From contig JAAOMT010000523.1 of NCBI GenBank assembly GCA_016748015.1, positions 525,757 through 589,756 on the forward strand: DNA of 64,000 bases. Direction: 5' to 3'. This document shows positions 1 through 12,101 of this stretch, piece by piece. Position 1 is the stretch's first letter. Every line of letters starts with the position of its first letter. The position numbers and the translations under genes are program-made. The notes under the pieces were generated by a model, which was given only the letters and a program-made list of their open reading frames with translations, did not search any database and was not told where the DNA came from. Source of the DNA: Geosiphon pyriformis (Eukaryota > Glomeromycota > Glomeromycetes > Archaeosporales > Geosiphonaceae).

Positions 1-1
1 A

Positions 2-316
2 GATCTTAATTCCGTGTTGGGAATTTTCTTTAAGAAATTGAGTGGTTTACAAAAGTATCAGCATTTTCTATTTGAAGCAGCTAACCCTGGCATTGTTAAA
101 GCTCAGCTGGTTGCTAATGGTACTTATACTGAATTTAATTTGTTAAAAACTAAAAAAGCAAGTGTTTCTGAAATTACCAAAGAAATTAAGTCCTTTTCAA
201 TCCTAGTACTAACCCCTCCTCCTTTGGATTACAGAAGGCAAGAATACTTTTATTACAATATTCGTCCATTTGTCCGGGATGAATTCAAAGATATCACTTG
301 TCCAGAACCAATCTAA
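2..316 (+). CDS. 3' end of a hypothetical protein gene, cut by the window edge
   Basis: The reading frame is open from the first complete codon to a TAA at 314-316, about 104 codons, with no ATG in this part, so the true start lies upstream of the window. The end of the product reads IRPFVRDEFKDITCPEPI. Composition is balanced and no decay stops are present, unlike the retroelement remains elsewhere. I do not recognise the family and see no signal peptide, membrane segment or catalytic motif. It may be the last exon of a host gene or of a repeated fungal family. Confidence 0.5.
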   Translation, partial: DLNSVLGIFFKKLSGLQKYQHFLFEAANPGIVKAQLVANGTYTEFNLLKTKKASVSEITKEIKSFSILVLTPPPLDYRRQEYFYYNIRPFVRDEFKDITCPEPI

Positions 317-547
317 TCTACACTGCCAATAAATAAAACATATTTATATTACCAAAGCTATAGAAATATGAATACAGTCAAACCTGAGATAACCCATACC
401 CTTGGTGAATACAAATTGTTATGAGTTATTACAGGTTATGGGTTTTCTCAAGTTTAAGTATATATAGTATACATATAATAAAAATAGATATAATATTATT
501 AAAAAATAAATTTATTTGCATATTACTTATAAGAATCTTTAAATAGT

Positions 548-862
548 TCATGCAATATTAAAAAAACTTGTAAGAATTGTTTGTTTTTGTTTATTTTGCA
601 TTCTCTTATAAAGTATATATTTAACATGAACAAGCTTACTAACTGCATCATAAAATTTCTTGTTATTTTTAAGCTTCATAAACTGTTTAAGATTTGTAAT
701 ACCAGTTAGTACATCCTTAATACTTATTACTTTCTGTATCTCTTGTTCTTTATCAAAGCTATTATGCTTTGTTTTACAATTTTTTATAATATAATTTGCA
801 ATCTTATTATCATTCAGATGTTCTAAAATAATTGTATTGTTTTTTTTAAATAAATTTACCAA
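548..862 (-). CDS. Small ORF of doubtful reality
   Basis: This is a 104-codon ATG-initiated ORF rich in Lys, Asn and Ile, as expected for any ORF in such AT-rich DNA. The composition is soluble and helix-compatible, with no membrane segment and no motif I recognise. No conserved neighbour supports it. It could be a small host gene or chance; I lean slightly toward chance. Confidence 0.2.
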   Translation of the reverse strand: MVNLFKKNNTIILEHLNDNKIANYIIKNCKTKHNSFDKEQEIQKVISIKDVLTGITNLKQFMKLKNNKKFYDAVSKLVHVKYILYKRMQNKQKQTILTSFFNIA

Positions 863-2220
863 CTTTTTAATTGATAAGTATATATAATTTGGCTATATAC
901 AATTGAACTCTTTGTAACAATCTTTAATCTTTTTTAATATTATCTTTTAATTATAATTAGCTTTTATTTCCAAGTTTGCAGTTTTATTCTAAAAGTTGTT
1001 ATTTGTATTAATTAGAAAAATGCCAACTTTGTGTTAGTAATAAGTGATTATTTCATTTAAAATATTTTTTTATGTCCTATAAATTAAACACATTACTTAA
1101 AATTAGTTGATTATATAAATATTATTACACCATTATTAAAAAAATCCAATGCATAATAAAAAAAATAACAACAGTAATATGTTTTAAAACAATAAATAAT
1201 TTTAGTATCTATAGATTAAATATATGCTATCAAGTTAGATACAAACTGTTTTATATGAATATTTGTAATAAATCTTGTATTATAGTTGTGATTAGCAAAA
1301 TTGTCTACTAATAACAATATGTTTTGGTTTTTTTTATATAGTTAATAGTTTTAATTAACAAACTATTATCAAAAAATATTACCAGTTATCTAAATACAAA
1401 TGTTTAAATAATACTAAAAACCAAGTTGTTTTTCTGTTTTTTTTGAAAACAGCATAAATATTTAGCATAACTAATAATAAGTGATAATAAACATTTAATT
1501 TTATTAACATTGATTGTAAAAACAAATATTAGTTGCATTTTTATTGTTTGATGCCATAATATACTATTATAACAAAATTTTGATTTGGTGATATAACATA
1601 AAATAATGCAGTTTTATTTATGTTAAAAATATTGCATAACTTTTAATTAGCAAAAAATGTCATTATATGTACTTATTTATCTTTAATATGTTTAATATTG
1701 GCTAATAATACTCATAATGAAAGTAAAATAAATGCAATTTAACATAATCTTTAAAGCTTTTAAGCCAATTATTGAATAATTTTTGATGCTTATTTTTTGA
1801 AATATCTAATTGATTATAGAACTTTATATTAGCAGCTTAAATTACATCTTCAGCAAGTATTATTTTATGCAATTCTGCTTTTTGAACAAAAATAACAAGT
1901 GTTTTATCAAAGTCAAAATTACATACTATGTATATATACTTGTTAATTAAGTCATATATTGTATTTATTTATGAACAAAAATTTGGTTTATTTTTAACTC
2001 AAGTCAAAACTAAAGATTACTTTATGTATAGAAAACTGTTTTTTTTAAAATGTCTTGTAGTTTTTAATTGGTTTTTATTATTTGCATAATATTAATTAAA
2101 CACTAAAAGCTTATTATAAAGTGTAATATTTTTATAACTTTGCAAAATACAAGTTAAAAAGATAACATGTTTTTTGTTATTAGGTATGGTAGAATTAAAA
2201 GACAAAAAAAAAATACAATT
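863..2220. other. AT-rich DNA without recognisable genes
   Basis: I see only short A/T runs and stop-rich frames on both strands: no LTR termini, no retroelement motifs and no RNA gene. It separates the left-edge gene from the 57-bp tandem array. Confidence 0.6.
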
Positions 2221-2695
2221 AAAACTCTAATCAAATAAGGCTAATCCAAAAATTTCACTTGATTATTCACATAATTGATAATAATTTAAAACTTAAAACA
2301 ATTCAAAACTCTAATTTAATTACTTATACAATTAATGATAATTTAAAACTTGAAACAATTTAAAACTCTAACTTAATTATTTACAAGATCAGTAATAATT
2401 TAAAACTTAGAATAATTTGAAATTCTAACTTGATTACTCATACAATTAATAATAATTTAGAACTTGGAATAATTCAAAACTCTGACTTAATTATTCATAC
2501 AATTAATAATAATTTAAAACTTAGAACAATTTAAAACTATGACTTAATTATTTACAAGATTAATAATAATTTAAAACTTGAAATAATTCAAAATTTCAAT
2601 TTGATTACTTACACAATTAATGATAATTTAGAACTTAGAACAATTCAAAACTCTGACTTAATTATTTACATAATTAATAATTATTCTGTCAAATA
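2221..2695. repeat. 57-bp tandem array, about 8 copies
   Basis: Equivalent positions of the unit fall at 2256, 2313, 2370, 2427, 2484, 2541, 2598 and 2655, exactly 57 bp apart with no slippage. The unit contains AATAATTTAAAACTTAGAAC and ACTCTGACTTAATTATT. Copies differ by scattered substitutions but not by length. The array is stop-rich, so it is not coding. Adjacent copies resemble each other more in an every-second-copy pattern (ACAAGAT versus ATACAATT variants), hinting at a higher-order dimer. Confidence 0.85.
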
Positions 2696-5450
2696 AGTAA
2701 TATTATATTATTATATAACATTTTTAATCATAAAAATATTGGTTTGTTTTACTGCAATTTTATCAAAATTAGCAGAATTTAAACTAAATCTAGCATTTAA
2801 GATAATTTATACTAACAATAAAAAGTTATGGATTATTGAATATTACAGATATGAATTATAAACATAAAAATTTTTTAATTACTAAATTGATAAATTCAGA
2901 ATACTATAATTTATTACAGATTATAATTTATTTCAGTATGAATTATTTTAGATTTAATTGTACATTCTTTTTAAAATACAAAGCAAAAATTATAACAAGA
3001 TATAATCTATTTTATACCATATATTAAACATAATTTACATGTAACTAGCCATTTAGACTTATGTTAAAATTAAGTTAGACTTTAATACTTAAATTTAATT
3101 TCTTATTTATCTTTGTTTTAATAACTTGATTTATTATTTCAAACTTTTAAAGAAGTTTTATTCTTTTTTAAAATAATAATAAAACATGTTTTTTTATTGA
3201 ATTTTTCAATAATATTTAGCAATAAAACATTAAATTAATTAGCAGTTTATATATAAAAAATAAAATATTTTTTAATACAAACATTGTAATATAATTAAAA
3301 AAAAATAGTTTTATAAACAAAAATAAAATAATTTGAATTTTAATACTTGTTATAATATTAATAATTAAAAGTTTTTTGTATTAATTATTGAATATTACAT
3401 AATTAGTCATTTTATTTTTGGATAATAATTATTAACTTAATTAATAATTTAATTAATAATTTTTTTTTATTAAATTTAATATGTGTTCTAATTATTATTT
3501 AATATAATAAATTAAATTAAATAATAAATTTTGGATATATTTTATGTATTTTTTATATAATTAGACATAAATTTAATTTAAATTAAATTATTATTATGAT
3601 TAAAAACTATAGTTTTTATTAATTATTACATATATTAGTTACTAATATTATATAATTAGCCATTTTATTTTTAGAAAATAAATAATAATTTGATTAATGA
3701 TCTAATTATTAACTTAACTATTAATTTGATTATTAACTTAACTATTGACTTAGTCATTAATCTGGTTATTAATTACTTTGAATAGCTATATAAATAATAT
3801 ATTTTTTAGCTTTAAAAAAGAATATTTTAATCTATAAGACATATATAAATTAAAATAATAAAAATTATTTTTATAATATTTAATCTTTTTTAATTTACTT
3901 AATACTTATTTAAATATTTAAAAAATTTTATAATAAAAACTATTTGTTAGTATTTATCTGTAATTGTTAGTTTTAAAGATTATTTATTAAAAAGTACAAT
4001 CAATACTTGATATTAAATTCTAAAAATATTAATGTGTAAAATTATAATAATATATTATTTTTTGTTAATAGTATAAATTATTTTTCTACTTTTAAATTTT
4101 TTTGTTACTATGAAACTAATTTTATATATTAAATTTATACTAATTTAATTTATTTTTTAAAATTTAATTTTTTTATTATTATTTTTATTACTATACAATT
4201 TTATTTTATTTTGCTATTTATTAGCTTGTTATTTTAATTTATAATATTATATTAAGTCTAAAAAAAATTTATTTTGAAAAAACATTTTATTAATTAAAAA
4301 ACTATTATTTATAATAAATTTATTTAATTAATTAACAGTTTTATTAAAATTAAACTTAATATTAATAGATTAATGCTTTCAAAAAATAAGTAATTTAATA
4401 TAAACTTTATTATTTAAAAAATTATTATCACAACTTTTTATATAATTAGTATTAAAATTATACTTAATATTAATTATAGTTATGTTTAAAAAAAGTTTAT
4501 TTACAATTTTACCAAAAATAAACACTTTACTTTAAATAGTACTAATTATATTTTTAAGTTTTATATATAAAACAAAAAAAGTTTTCAAAAAAATAATAAC
4601 CAAAAAAACCAATAAATCAATTAACTTAACAAAAAACTTAATTAAAATAGCCAAATTTATGATTTAAGATTTCAAAAAATTCAACTTAGATTTAATTACA
4701 GGATTAATAACAGAAACAATCAAAAAAACAACAAAAAAAAAGACCAAAAAATCAGAAATCTTAGCATAAAATTTTTTATTAACATAAAATAATACAAAAA
4801 AAAAGAGATAATAATATTTTATAATTTAAAGCCAAATACCTAAAATTTTAATATTTAAAAGTTTTTTTACTAAATTTCGTATTTTGTTAAAATACTAATT
4901 TTTAATAATAACTATATTAAATATTTTTTAAACTTAAAAATAACAATAATATATTGAAGTTATTTAGTAAATTCAAAAAAATAAAAAATAAAATAAGTAT
5001 AATTATTAATTTAAAAAACCAATTCCCTAATTTTAAAGACTAAGCAAAAAAAAATTAACCAATTTGGTTAAATATATTATGAAAAAAAATTATTGTTTTT
5101 TAATTATCAAAAAAAATTTTAACACTTTTTTTGTTTATTAGAATTAATTATTTAAAAATTATGTTTTATTATTAATTAATTTTTTTAATGATTCTTGTAT
5201 TTATAATTGAAAATATTTTATTGCTCTTATAGTTTTAGGTATTAAATAGGATTTTATATTTCTAATTATATTTTTATTTGCAGAAAAAATATGTTTAAAA
5301 GCAATAAATAATTCTTAAATTTTTTTTATTAAGTTTTATAAATGCAGTTCAACTATTATCTAAGAATATAAAATCATACAAAATTCTAAATTAAACATAA
5401 TTTATGCTTTTTCTATATATAGCTAACCACTCAAGCCAATCAAAATGACA
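2696..5450. other. Extremely AT-rich intergenic DNA
   Basis: The region consists of long A, T and TTAAT-rich runs. A 63-codon ORF at 2836-3027 has only the Ile/Asn/Tyr/Phe composition of translated AT-rich DNA. A 12-bp array lies at 3684-3779. No LTR ends or protein motifs were seen up to the LINE end at about 5451. Confidence 0.6.
3684..3779. repeat. 12-bp tandem array, about 8 units
   Basis: Consecutive 12-mers at 3708, 3720, 3732, 3744, 3756 and 3768 follow ATTAAYYTRRYT, for example ATTAACTTAACT and ATTAATTTGATT. Two weaker units precede at 3684 and 3696. Because 12 is a multiple of three, one frame reads as tetrapeptides of the type I-N-L-x, but it lacks an ATG and stops at 3783-3785. 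Confidence 0.75.
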
Positions 5451-5955
5451 CTATATGCCAAAATTACTTATCAATAGAACATTTTTCAAAAAACCAAAAC
5501 TATATTTAAACAGACAAAAGTATAATCCAAAGCAAACATAGATATCTAATCTAATACCAAAACTATAAATCAGCTTAGAAGACCATAATAACAATAAGCT
5601 AAAAACTAAAGAAGCATCAAATTTATCATGCAGCAAAAAATTATGTTTTTCATAGTAAAATTTCAACTTAGTAGTTAACAGCCAAATATCAGACTTGTAA
5701 CTCTCAACAAAACCATAGACCAATTTAATTATTAACACACTATTATCAAATCCAGTACCCAAATAGTGTATTGTGTTAGCCACTTAATATTTTAACACAA
5801 AATCTTTAGCCAACAATATGTACAAATCAGCAAAAAACTTGATTTTACATAGAAACTGAACAATTAAATTTTTTTTGTAAAAACATCCAATAACTTATTC
5901 TATTCTAAAATAATATCTGATAATAATTCCTCTTTGGTATTGTTAGCATGTATAC
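5451..5955 (-). pseudogene. LINE C-terminal region
   Basis: After the LTR is removed, the frame continues from FLC (end of 6873) into IHANNTKEELLSD just below 5955, then, after decay, into ANTIHYLGTGF and a 110-codon open stretch at 5783-5451 that ends in a clean stop. It contains SDIWLL and YYEKHNFLLHD, which I associate with the C-terminus of this LINE family. No AT-rich 3' repeat is obvious beyond it. Confidence 0.65.
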
Positions 5956-6872
5956 TGTTATATTTAGAAAAAAAATAATAATACATAATTGAAAAAAGAA
6001 AAAAATACATGATTATAAATTAGCCAATTAGAATAGAAAAAGAGAAAAAAGTATTTTTCAGGAAATCCAAAATTATTCAAAAAATCCAAGATATTTCAGA
6101 AAAGTTGAGAATTTTTCAGGAAATTCTGAATGTTTCAAGAAATCAAAAATTTTGTAGGAAATCTAGTAAAGAAAAAAGATTTCTCATATAAAAAAAATTA
6201 TGTATATATAATAATAGTATTAGAAACAGAAAAAGACAGACCTTTTAGTTTGGACTTTTCTTTTGATTTATTCTAAATATTGCTTCAAGGATAGTTCATA
6301 TTCACTGAAATGAAATCATCAAAATATCAATAAACTACTTATTTCTATTCAATTTATGTTGTTATCATCTAATTGAGATCTATTTATCAAATTCCAACTA
6401 TCAATACTTCATGTTAATATCTGCTAATACTTAACCATACTGGAACAATAGCTCTTGATCATGGCTATTGATAGGATACTAATTTTCATTGCTTTGGCTT
6501 ATTTTCTTTATTTTCTTTTCTTTCTTTTATTTTTTCTTTTATTGTTGTATACTAATTGATTAAGGATTAAGCACTAAGTTATTGATATCAAAAAAACTGG
6601 TAAAATACCCAAGAATAAGGGTAAAAACTCATCAAATTAAAGATAGCTTACCAGGAAAATACTGGCCACCATGCTGAGAAAAAAATTTGATGGAATTGCA
6701 ATTCTGAAAAGCTATAGAAAAACAACACTAGAATTTCTGTTCATTATACAAAAAACTCAACTAAAATTTTCAGACAATCAAAGTCTTCAGATATTACCAA
6801 TGAGATCAGTTATTAAGCACCAAGTTATGGATTTGTTATTTGATTTGAGACCCCAAATAATCATCTGTAACA
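5956..6872 (+). repeat. Solo LTR, family A, plus strand
   Basis: It starts TGTTATATTTAG and ends ATCTGTAACA. The flanking 4-mers atac (5952-5955) and acac (6873-6876) are a one-mismatch target duplication inside the LINE. The upstream part carries imperfect TTTCAGGAAATCC repeats (about 6055-6165) instead of the arrays of other A copies. A TATATATAAT box lies near 6201-6210, a CAATAGC/GCTATTG stem-loop at 6446-6470, a pyrimidine tract near 6480-6545, and AGCACCAAG near the 3' end. The short ORF at 6671-6886 is LTR sequence, not a gene. Confidence 0.85.
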
Positions 6873-8575
6873 ACACACAAAAATAAGTAATTAGAGTTTT
6901 TTATTATTTCATATTGAATACAAGCCATATTCAAATATTTTGAATTATACAGTCTCTTTTTTTTAGCCACAAACAAATAGTAATATAGTGTTTTCATAAA
7001 ATAAGACTGAAATACTACTGATGATGAGCTAATATAATTAAAGCAAATCTTATTATTAGAGTATCAAAAGTTTTAATTATATTAAAACTAATATTAATGC
7101 TTGAATTTATGAAATTATTAATATGTTTAGATTTTTAACCAACAAAATTAACTATATTAAACAGACTTTTAACAAAGTAATGAACATTTTTAAAGACAGA
7201 TTTGTTTTTAATACTAAAAAAATGACATAGCATTCGAAATAACAATACAAATCCAGAAATAATAGTAGTATTAGTATAGAAATTAACATATTCATTTCTG
7301 ACAACACCAGAATAATTCTTGATTTTTTTTTAACAACTAACAAACTCTTTCTCAAAATAACTTGACAAATATGTTTTTTTTTAATTTAATATTTACTATG
7401 AAAATTAGAATCAGACACACTCTTAGTAAAACAGCACATATTCAACAATACTTAACTATCTATAAACAAAGTAACAAAGCTAGAAGCAGATACACAATTT
7501 AAAACAAAAGCAATAGTCTGCAATTTTACCAAAGTCAAGAACAATAAACCATTTACTTTTATTTTAATGTTTATATTAACATTCAAAAAATAAATGACAA
7601 TATCTTTATAAACATTTACTAATTTCAGACTTTTAATAAAACCATCTGTGTAAACACTTATATTATTTATCTCAAAATCCAATAAATATCCACTAATATA
7701 ACCCAAATTACAAGAGTGATTTATGGAAGCAAAATGAAAAACCAATATCTTATTATTTATTAAACTACTATTTCCAATTAACTTGATCAGTAAACTAAAC
7801 TAGCCAAGAATCAGACTTTTAAAGTTTAGTTTTTTCATCTGTGAAAAGTGTTCTATATAAAACATGTGCCATAGTAATGCAAAAACTGGTCCACAAAAAT
7901 AATACCAAATTTCTTAAAAAATTCCAATACACTTCTATAACTATTCAAGTCTAATACATTTAAAACTGCAATATTATTTCCAGTTCAAAAGACATCAGAC
8001 AAATTGTCATCTAAAAACAAATTACAAAAAGCAAAAACACATATTGTATCTATTAGAAAACAATTCATAGAATTGATTAACAACTTAACTAGAACTTAAA
8101 GAAGATACCAGAACATTCAACTAGTAGTCTGTAGATTCATAGCTTTGTGCTCAAATAATCTGCTAAAATTCTATCTATATTGGCAAAATTAACCAGATTA
8201 ACCATTAGATTCTTAACCAACATTTGCTCAAATATTTTGAAATTATATAACTTAGAGTAATATAAAGCTTTATTAAAAAAATCCTTAGACAGATTAGCTT
8301 TAAGCTTTAATTTTTTTCTTAATATTAATAAGTTGTAAAACAGTAGATACTAAATACAAAAATTGTTTTTTAATGATAATTTTTTTTAAAATCATATTTA
8401 AAAAGAACTTAATATCTAAATAAGTTTTGGTTAAGCTTGGCTTAAACAAGCCAACAGTTAACAGGAAAATCTCCAAATATCTATAAAACTCATTTTTCTA
8501 GATCATTAAGATTTTCAAATCATTAATAAACAGCATAACTTTTTTAGCTCTCTAATTAATAGAAATAATGACCAT
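6873..8575 (-). pseudogene. LINE thumb/connection and RNase H domain
   Basis: From 8575 downward the frame resumes the RT thumb, including LGIFL-like YLEIFLLTVGLFKPSL near 8480 and KKQFLYLVSTVLQ near 8340. An RNase H domain follows: SVYTDG at about 7638-7658 is the first catalytic Asp block. The expected TLAELQAIA block appears as TLVKLQTIA, so the catalytic Glu is Lys (GAA to AAA). A later FIDS at the end of the 7452 frame is the third acidic block. An HHC-like part with HICQVI and MACIQYE continues to 6873, where the forward LTR interrupts it. Confidence 0.72.
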
Positions 8576-9581
8576 TGTTACAGATGATTATTTGGGGTCT
8601 CAAAACAAATAACAAACTCATAACTTGGTGCTCAATTGATATAATGTTGTTGGTAATATCTGAAGGTGTTGTTTTATCTGAAGGTTTTGTTGTGGAGTCT
8701 TTTGTATAATGGACAGAGATTCACTATGGTTGGTTTTGGTTGATTTCTCAAGTTATTTTCCCAATTTCTGTCTTTAGCATGGTGGCCAGTTTATTTTGGC
8801 AGTTGTGCTCTTTTGGTAAGCTATCCATTAATATATATAATTCTACCCTTATTTCTGGGTCTTTTACCAGGCTATCCTTGACGTTAATTACTCAATGTTT
8901 AATCTCTTTAATCAGTAGTAAGTCAACAAACAAAAGAAAATAAAAAAAAATAAAAAAAAATAAAAAAAAAATAAGAAATTAGAAATAAGTCAAGGCAATT
9001 CAAATTAGTATCTTGTCAATAGCTGTAATCAAGAGCTATTGTTCCAGTGTGGTTAAGTGTTGGATTTTATCAACATAAAGTGTTGATAAATAAAAAAGTG
9101 ATTATATTTTTAAACAAATAACAATAATATGGATTTGAAGAATTGGAGAGATCTTTTATTTATATAATTCTATTTCGGTTGATAGCAACTATCCTTGAAA
9201 TAAGAGTTAATTAATAGAGAAGAAAAGGGATTGTTCTAAATTAATAAAACTCTATTGAATTCTCCAGGAATTCTTGAATTCTTCTGGAATTGTTTTTTCT
9301 GCTTTTAATACTCTCACTATATATATATAATTTATGTTATACAAGATTCTGCACATTCATGAGCAATATGCCATGATTTTTCAAGCAATGCTTATATTGC
9401 TGAGCAATATGCCTGTAATTTCTGACAATGTGCTCATTGCTGAACAATGTGCTGTGATTCTCTGACAATGCTTCACATTGCTAAGCAATGTGCTCACATG
9501 CTAAATACTATTCTCTTATTGATCTATTTTTCTTATCTGTTTTTCCTACTATTTTCTTGTATTTTTTTTCTATAAGTAACA
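8576..9581 (-). repeat. Solo LTR, family A, minus strand
   Basis: It reads TGTTACAGATGATT at 8576 and AAGTAACA at 9581, the two LTR-A ends in reverse. The flanks ccat (8572-8575) and ctat (9582-9585) form a 4-bp duplication with one transition. This 1006-bp copy is the longest A LTR here: it holds both the GGAATTCTT-type repeats (about 9252-9292) and the GCAATGTGCTC-type repeats (about 9355-9495). Together with 5956-6872 it forms a large inverted repeat about 1.7 kb apart. Confidence 0.85.
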
Positions 9582-10521
9582 CTATCTTGTCTGTATTTAT
9601 TGAAATGTTATTAATAAAAAAAACTTATTTACAATATCCAAAATATATTGTGTTACCACCATGTAACTTTTAATTCAAATAGTATTATCTACAAAAGCAT
9701 TTGCAGCAAAGAAAGAAGTTTTGCCATCCTTAGAATCAGTTTTGCTAATCTTAGTAAAAAATTTTGAATTCACACAAGCTTTTAAGTCTTTTAACTTTGT
9801 AAAACAAAAAATCATAAAAAATTTTCCACAACAAAGATAAAAAAATCTCTTTTTGATCAAGTTTATTATGAACAACATATTTATTAAAAAGCCCAAAATC
9901 TATTATAATTTAATTGATTTTTTTATTGTAAATATTTTGAAGAATTTAATAAAGTATTCACACATCTTAATCTTAATCAAGCTGTTATACAAATAATATT
10001 ATTTAACCAAATTATATGTCTTGTGCATATTCTATAAAACCAGTCTCAATTTTCTATTTTTTTCTAAAGTATTCTCAATTACAAAACCTATAGCCAAAAT
10101 TAGAGTTTGTGTTAAAATACTTTTTAGCACTAAGAAATTGTTTTTACAAAGCATCTTAAATTTGCTGCAGATAAGAAAAATTCCATTAAAAAGAATTTTG
10201 GACAAAATTTTTCTTATTGTTTCAATTAAAACAATAGATTGAGTGTTTATTAAGATCTTTTTTTATTTATATGGCTTAGATATCATTAAGACTTAAGCAT
10301 ATTTTCACAATATTAGAATTTTATTCAAAGACAAACAAAAGTTCAACAAATTCAATAGGCATCTTAAAATATTATCTCTATAATGTTTCTATAATTCATT
10401 AAGTATGTTACTTAGATTAGTAGCTTTTTTATTTAGTAACTTTTTAACCATTCAAATTAACTTTTTATAATTAATAATGTCTATTATATACCAAAAAAAA
10501 CATAATTATTCAAAAAAACAT
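9582..10521 (-). pseudogene. LINE reverse transcriptase region
   Basis: Near 10242-10186 the minus strand reads QSIVLIETIRKILSKILFN, matching the RPI-L-ET-RK opening of LINE RT fingers. The catalytic palm motif appears at 9684-9695 as FVDN inside FFAANAFVDN, where FVDD is expected, so one catalytic Asp is lost by a G-to-A change. Just downstream, a stretch ending NNISINTDK stops at 9582, where LTR A is inserted. Several stops and frame changes lie between these blocks. It belongs to the same LINE copy as 6873-8575 and 5451-5955. Confidence 0.75.
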
Positions 10522-11249
10522 TGTTACAAGTGATTATTTAAGATCTCAAATCAAATAACAAATTCATAACTTGGTGCTTAGTAACTAATATAATTGGTAT
10601 TATCTGAAAGTTTTGATATCTGAAGGTTTTGGTTGAGTCTTTTGTATAATAAATAGAAATGCAAGTGTTGTTTTATCTGTCACTTTCTGGAATTACAATT
10701 CCGTCAAATTTTTTTCTTAGCATAATGGCTGGTAATTTTCTTGGTAAGCTATTTTTAATCCTTGAGTGTTTTACCCTTATTTTTGGGTTTTTTACCAGTC
10801 ACTTTGATGTCAATAATTCTATGTGTTTAATCCTTAATTAATTAGTAAATATTAATGAAACAAAAAAAAAAATAAAGAAATAAGCCAAGGCAAGAAAAAG
10901 TTAATATCCCATCAATACTGTAATCAAGAGCTATTGTTCCAGTATAATTAAGTATTAGATACTATCAACATAAAGTATTGATAGTGTGGAAAGTGATTTA
11001 GATGATGAATAATTATTTATTGATATTGATGATTCTAACTAAAATGTTTTTAACTGGAAGATCTTGGTATTAATTTTCCTTCCAACACTTTTGCTATATA
11101 TACATAATTTGGATTTTACAAGATCACTTACATTCTTGAACAATGTGCTATAATTTTTTAAGCAATGTGCTTATATGTTAACTACTATTTTCCTATTGGT
11201 CTATCTGTTTTTTTTTTCTATTTTCTTACATGTTTTTTTATGAGTAATA
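10522..11249 (-). repeat. 3' LTR of truncated element A-r0
   Basis: It begins TGTTACAAGTGATT at 10522 and ends ATGAGTAATA at 11249 (gtaaca mutated). At 728 bp it is short for family A, with the internal array reduced to about two units near 11130-11170. It is directly followed by the pyrimidine-rich complement of a polypurine tract and then family-A internal sequence, so it is the 3' LTR of a reverse element that inserted into the LINE at 10521. Confidence 0.8.
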
Positions 11250-12101
11250 TTATTTTCTTTTTTTAATATTAAGCTCTGTTAAAATTTTTATTTTGAATTA
11301 GGTCCATGACTTTTCTTTCTAATATCATTTGTTTAATTTTGCTTCTTATATTTTTGATTTGCAAGTTGTTTATTCTTTCTTACTGGTTAATAGTTATTGT
11401 TTCTATGTTGAGGTGTAGCAATATTTCTGAATAGTTTTGAAATATTATGTGTAGTCAATAGATTGTTCTAATGTGTAGTGTTAGATTTGTTTTTTTTCAA
11501 TAATATCTTCTATATTCTATATTATCTCTTAATTAAATATTCTTTTGGTTTTATTAAGATATAACTTTTGAATATCCAACTTTTATCCCGACTGATAGTA
11601 GCAGTATGGTATTGGAAGTTGTTTTATCTACTGCTTCCAATTTTCTTTTAAAAGTTTTTTTGTTGGAATCATAATAAATATTTTTCTAAAAGTGTTTTTC
11701 ATTTTTTTTACTATTTTATCTGACTAGTTTCTTGGTTGGTTCTGTGGTCACTAATATGGTGTAATTTTTTTTTTGTTTAGTGTTTTGATAACAGATTGTT
11801 TGGTAGTTGATAGTAATTTCTATGTTTAATTGTTGTTGATTTAAGATCTGAAATAATTGTTGAGTTAAGATGTAGATATGGTCTGGTATTTCCATTTTTT
11901 TTGGTTTTTTTGTTACATATATTGTGTCTTTATATACTCTTTTGGTCAATTAATTTGACATGTTTGACTCAATAATTATAATTGGTTCCAGATCTTATGG
12001 AATTTTATCTGATTGTACTAGTATTTGTTGTATTTTAGTTGTAAAATATTACTGGTAGATAATAGTATTATATTGTAATATAGTTTTAGTCGATTACCAT
12101 G
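11250..12101 (-). pseudogene. Family A post-integrase domain (A-r0)
   Basis: The minus strand carries the family-A sequence that follows integrase, and only that. The ORF at 11949-11716 contains HIYILTQQLFQILNQQQ, then IEITINYQTICYQN, the conserved core of the post-integrase domain found in A-f, A-r2, C-r and B2. The integrase tail starts near 12101 and is cut by LTR B1. It probably formed the C-terminal end of the polyprotein; its function is unknown. Confidence 0.65.

Larger units (their letters stand above)
5451..10521 (-). mobile_element. Decayed non-LTR retrotransposon (LINE), split by two solo LTRs
   Basis: Read from 10521 down to 5451, the minus strand carries, in order, an RT region, an RT-RNase H connection, an RNase H domain and a long C-terminal part, all full of stops and frameshifts. 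Removing the LTRs at 8576-9581 and 5956-6872 with one copy of each 4-bp duplication restores a continuous reading across both gaps. The 5' part, where an endonuclease would lie, is missing because an LTR begins at 10522. The C-terminus at 5451 has a clean stop. I recognise the overall series as the RT/RNase H LINE family common in arbuscular-mycorrhizal fungi; this is from memory. Confidence 0.8.

Noticed and set aside
2221-2695. CRISPR-like array
   Set aside because: The 57-bp units are contiguous with no unique spacers, and the context is eukaryotic.
5451-5783. Multi-pass membrane protein (Leu/Phe/Tyr-rich ORF)
   Set aside because: The hydrophobic look comes from AT-rich decay; the sequence continues the LINE C-terminal region in frame once the LTR is removed.
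6671-6886. Small ORF as a gene
   Set aside because: It lies entirely in LTR A and is homologous to non-coding LTR sequence in all other A copies.
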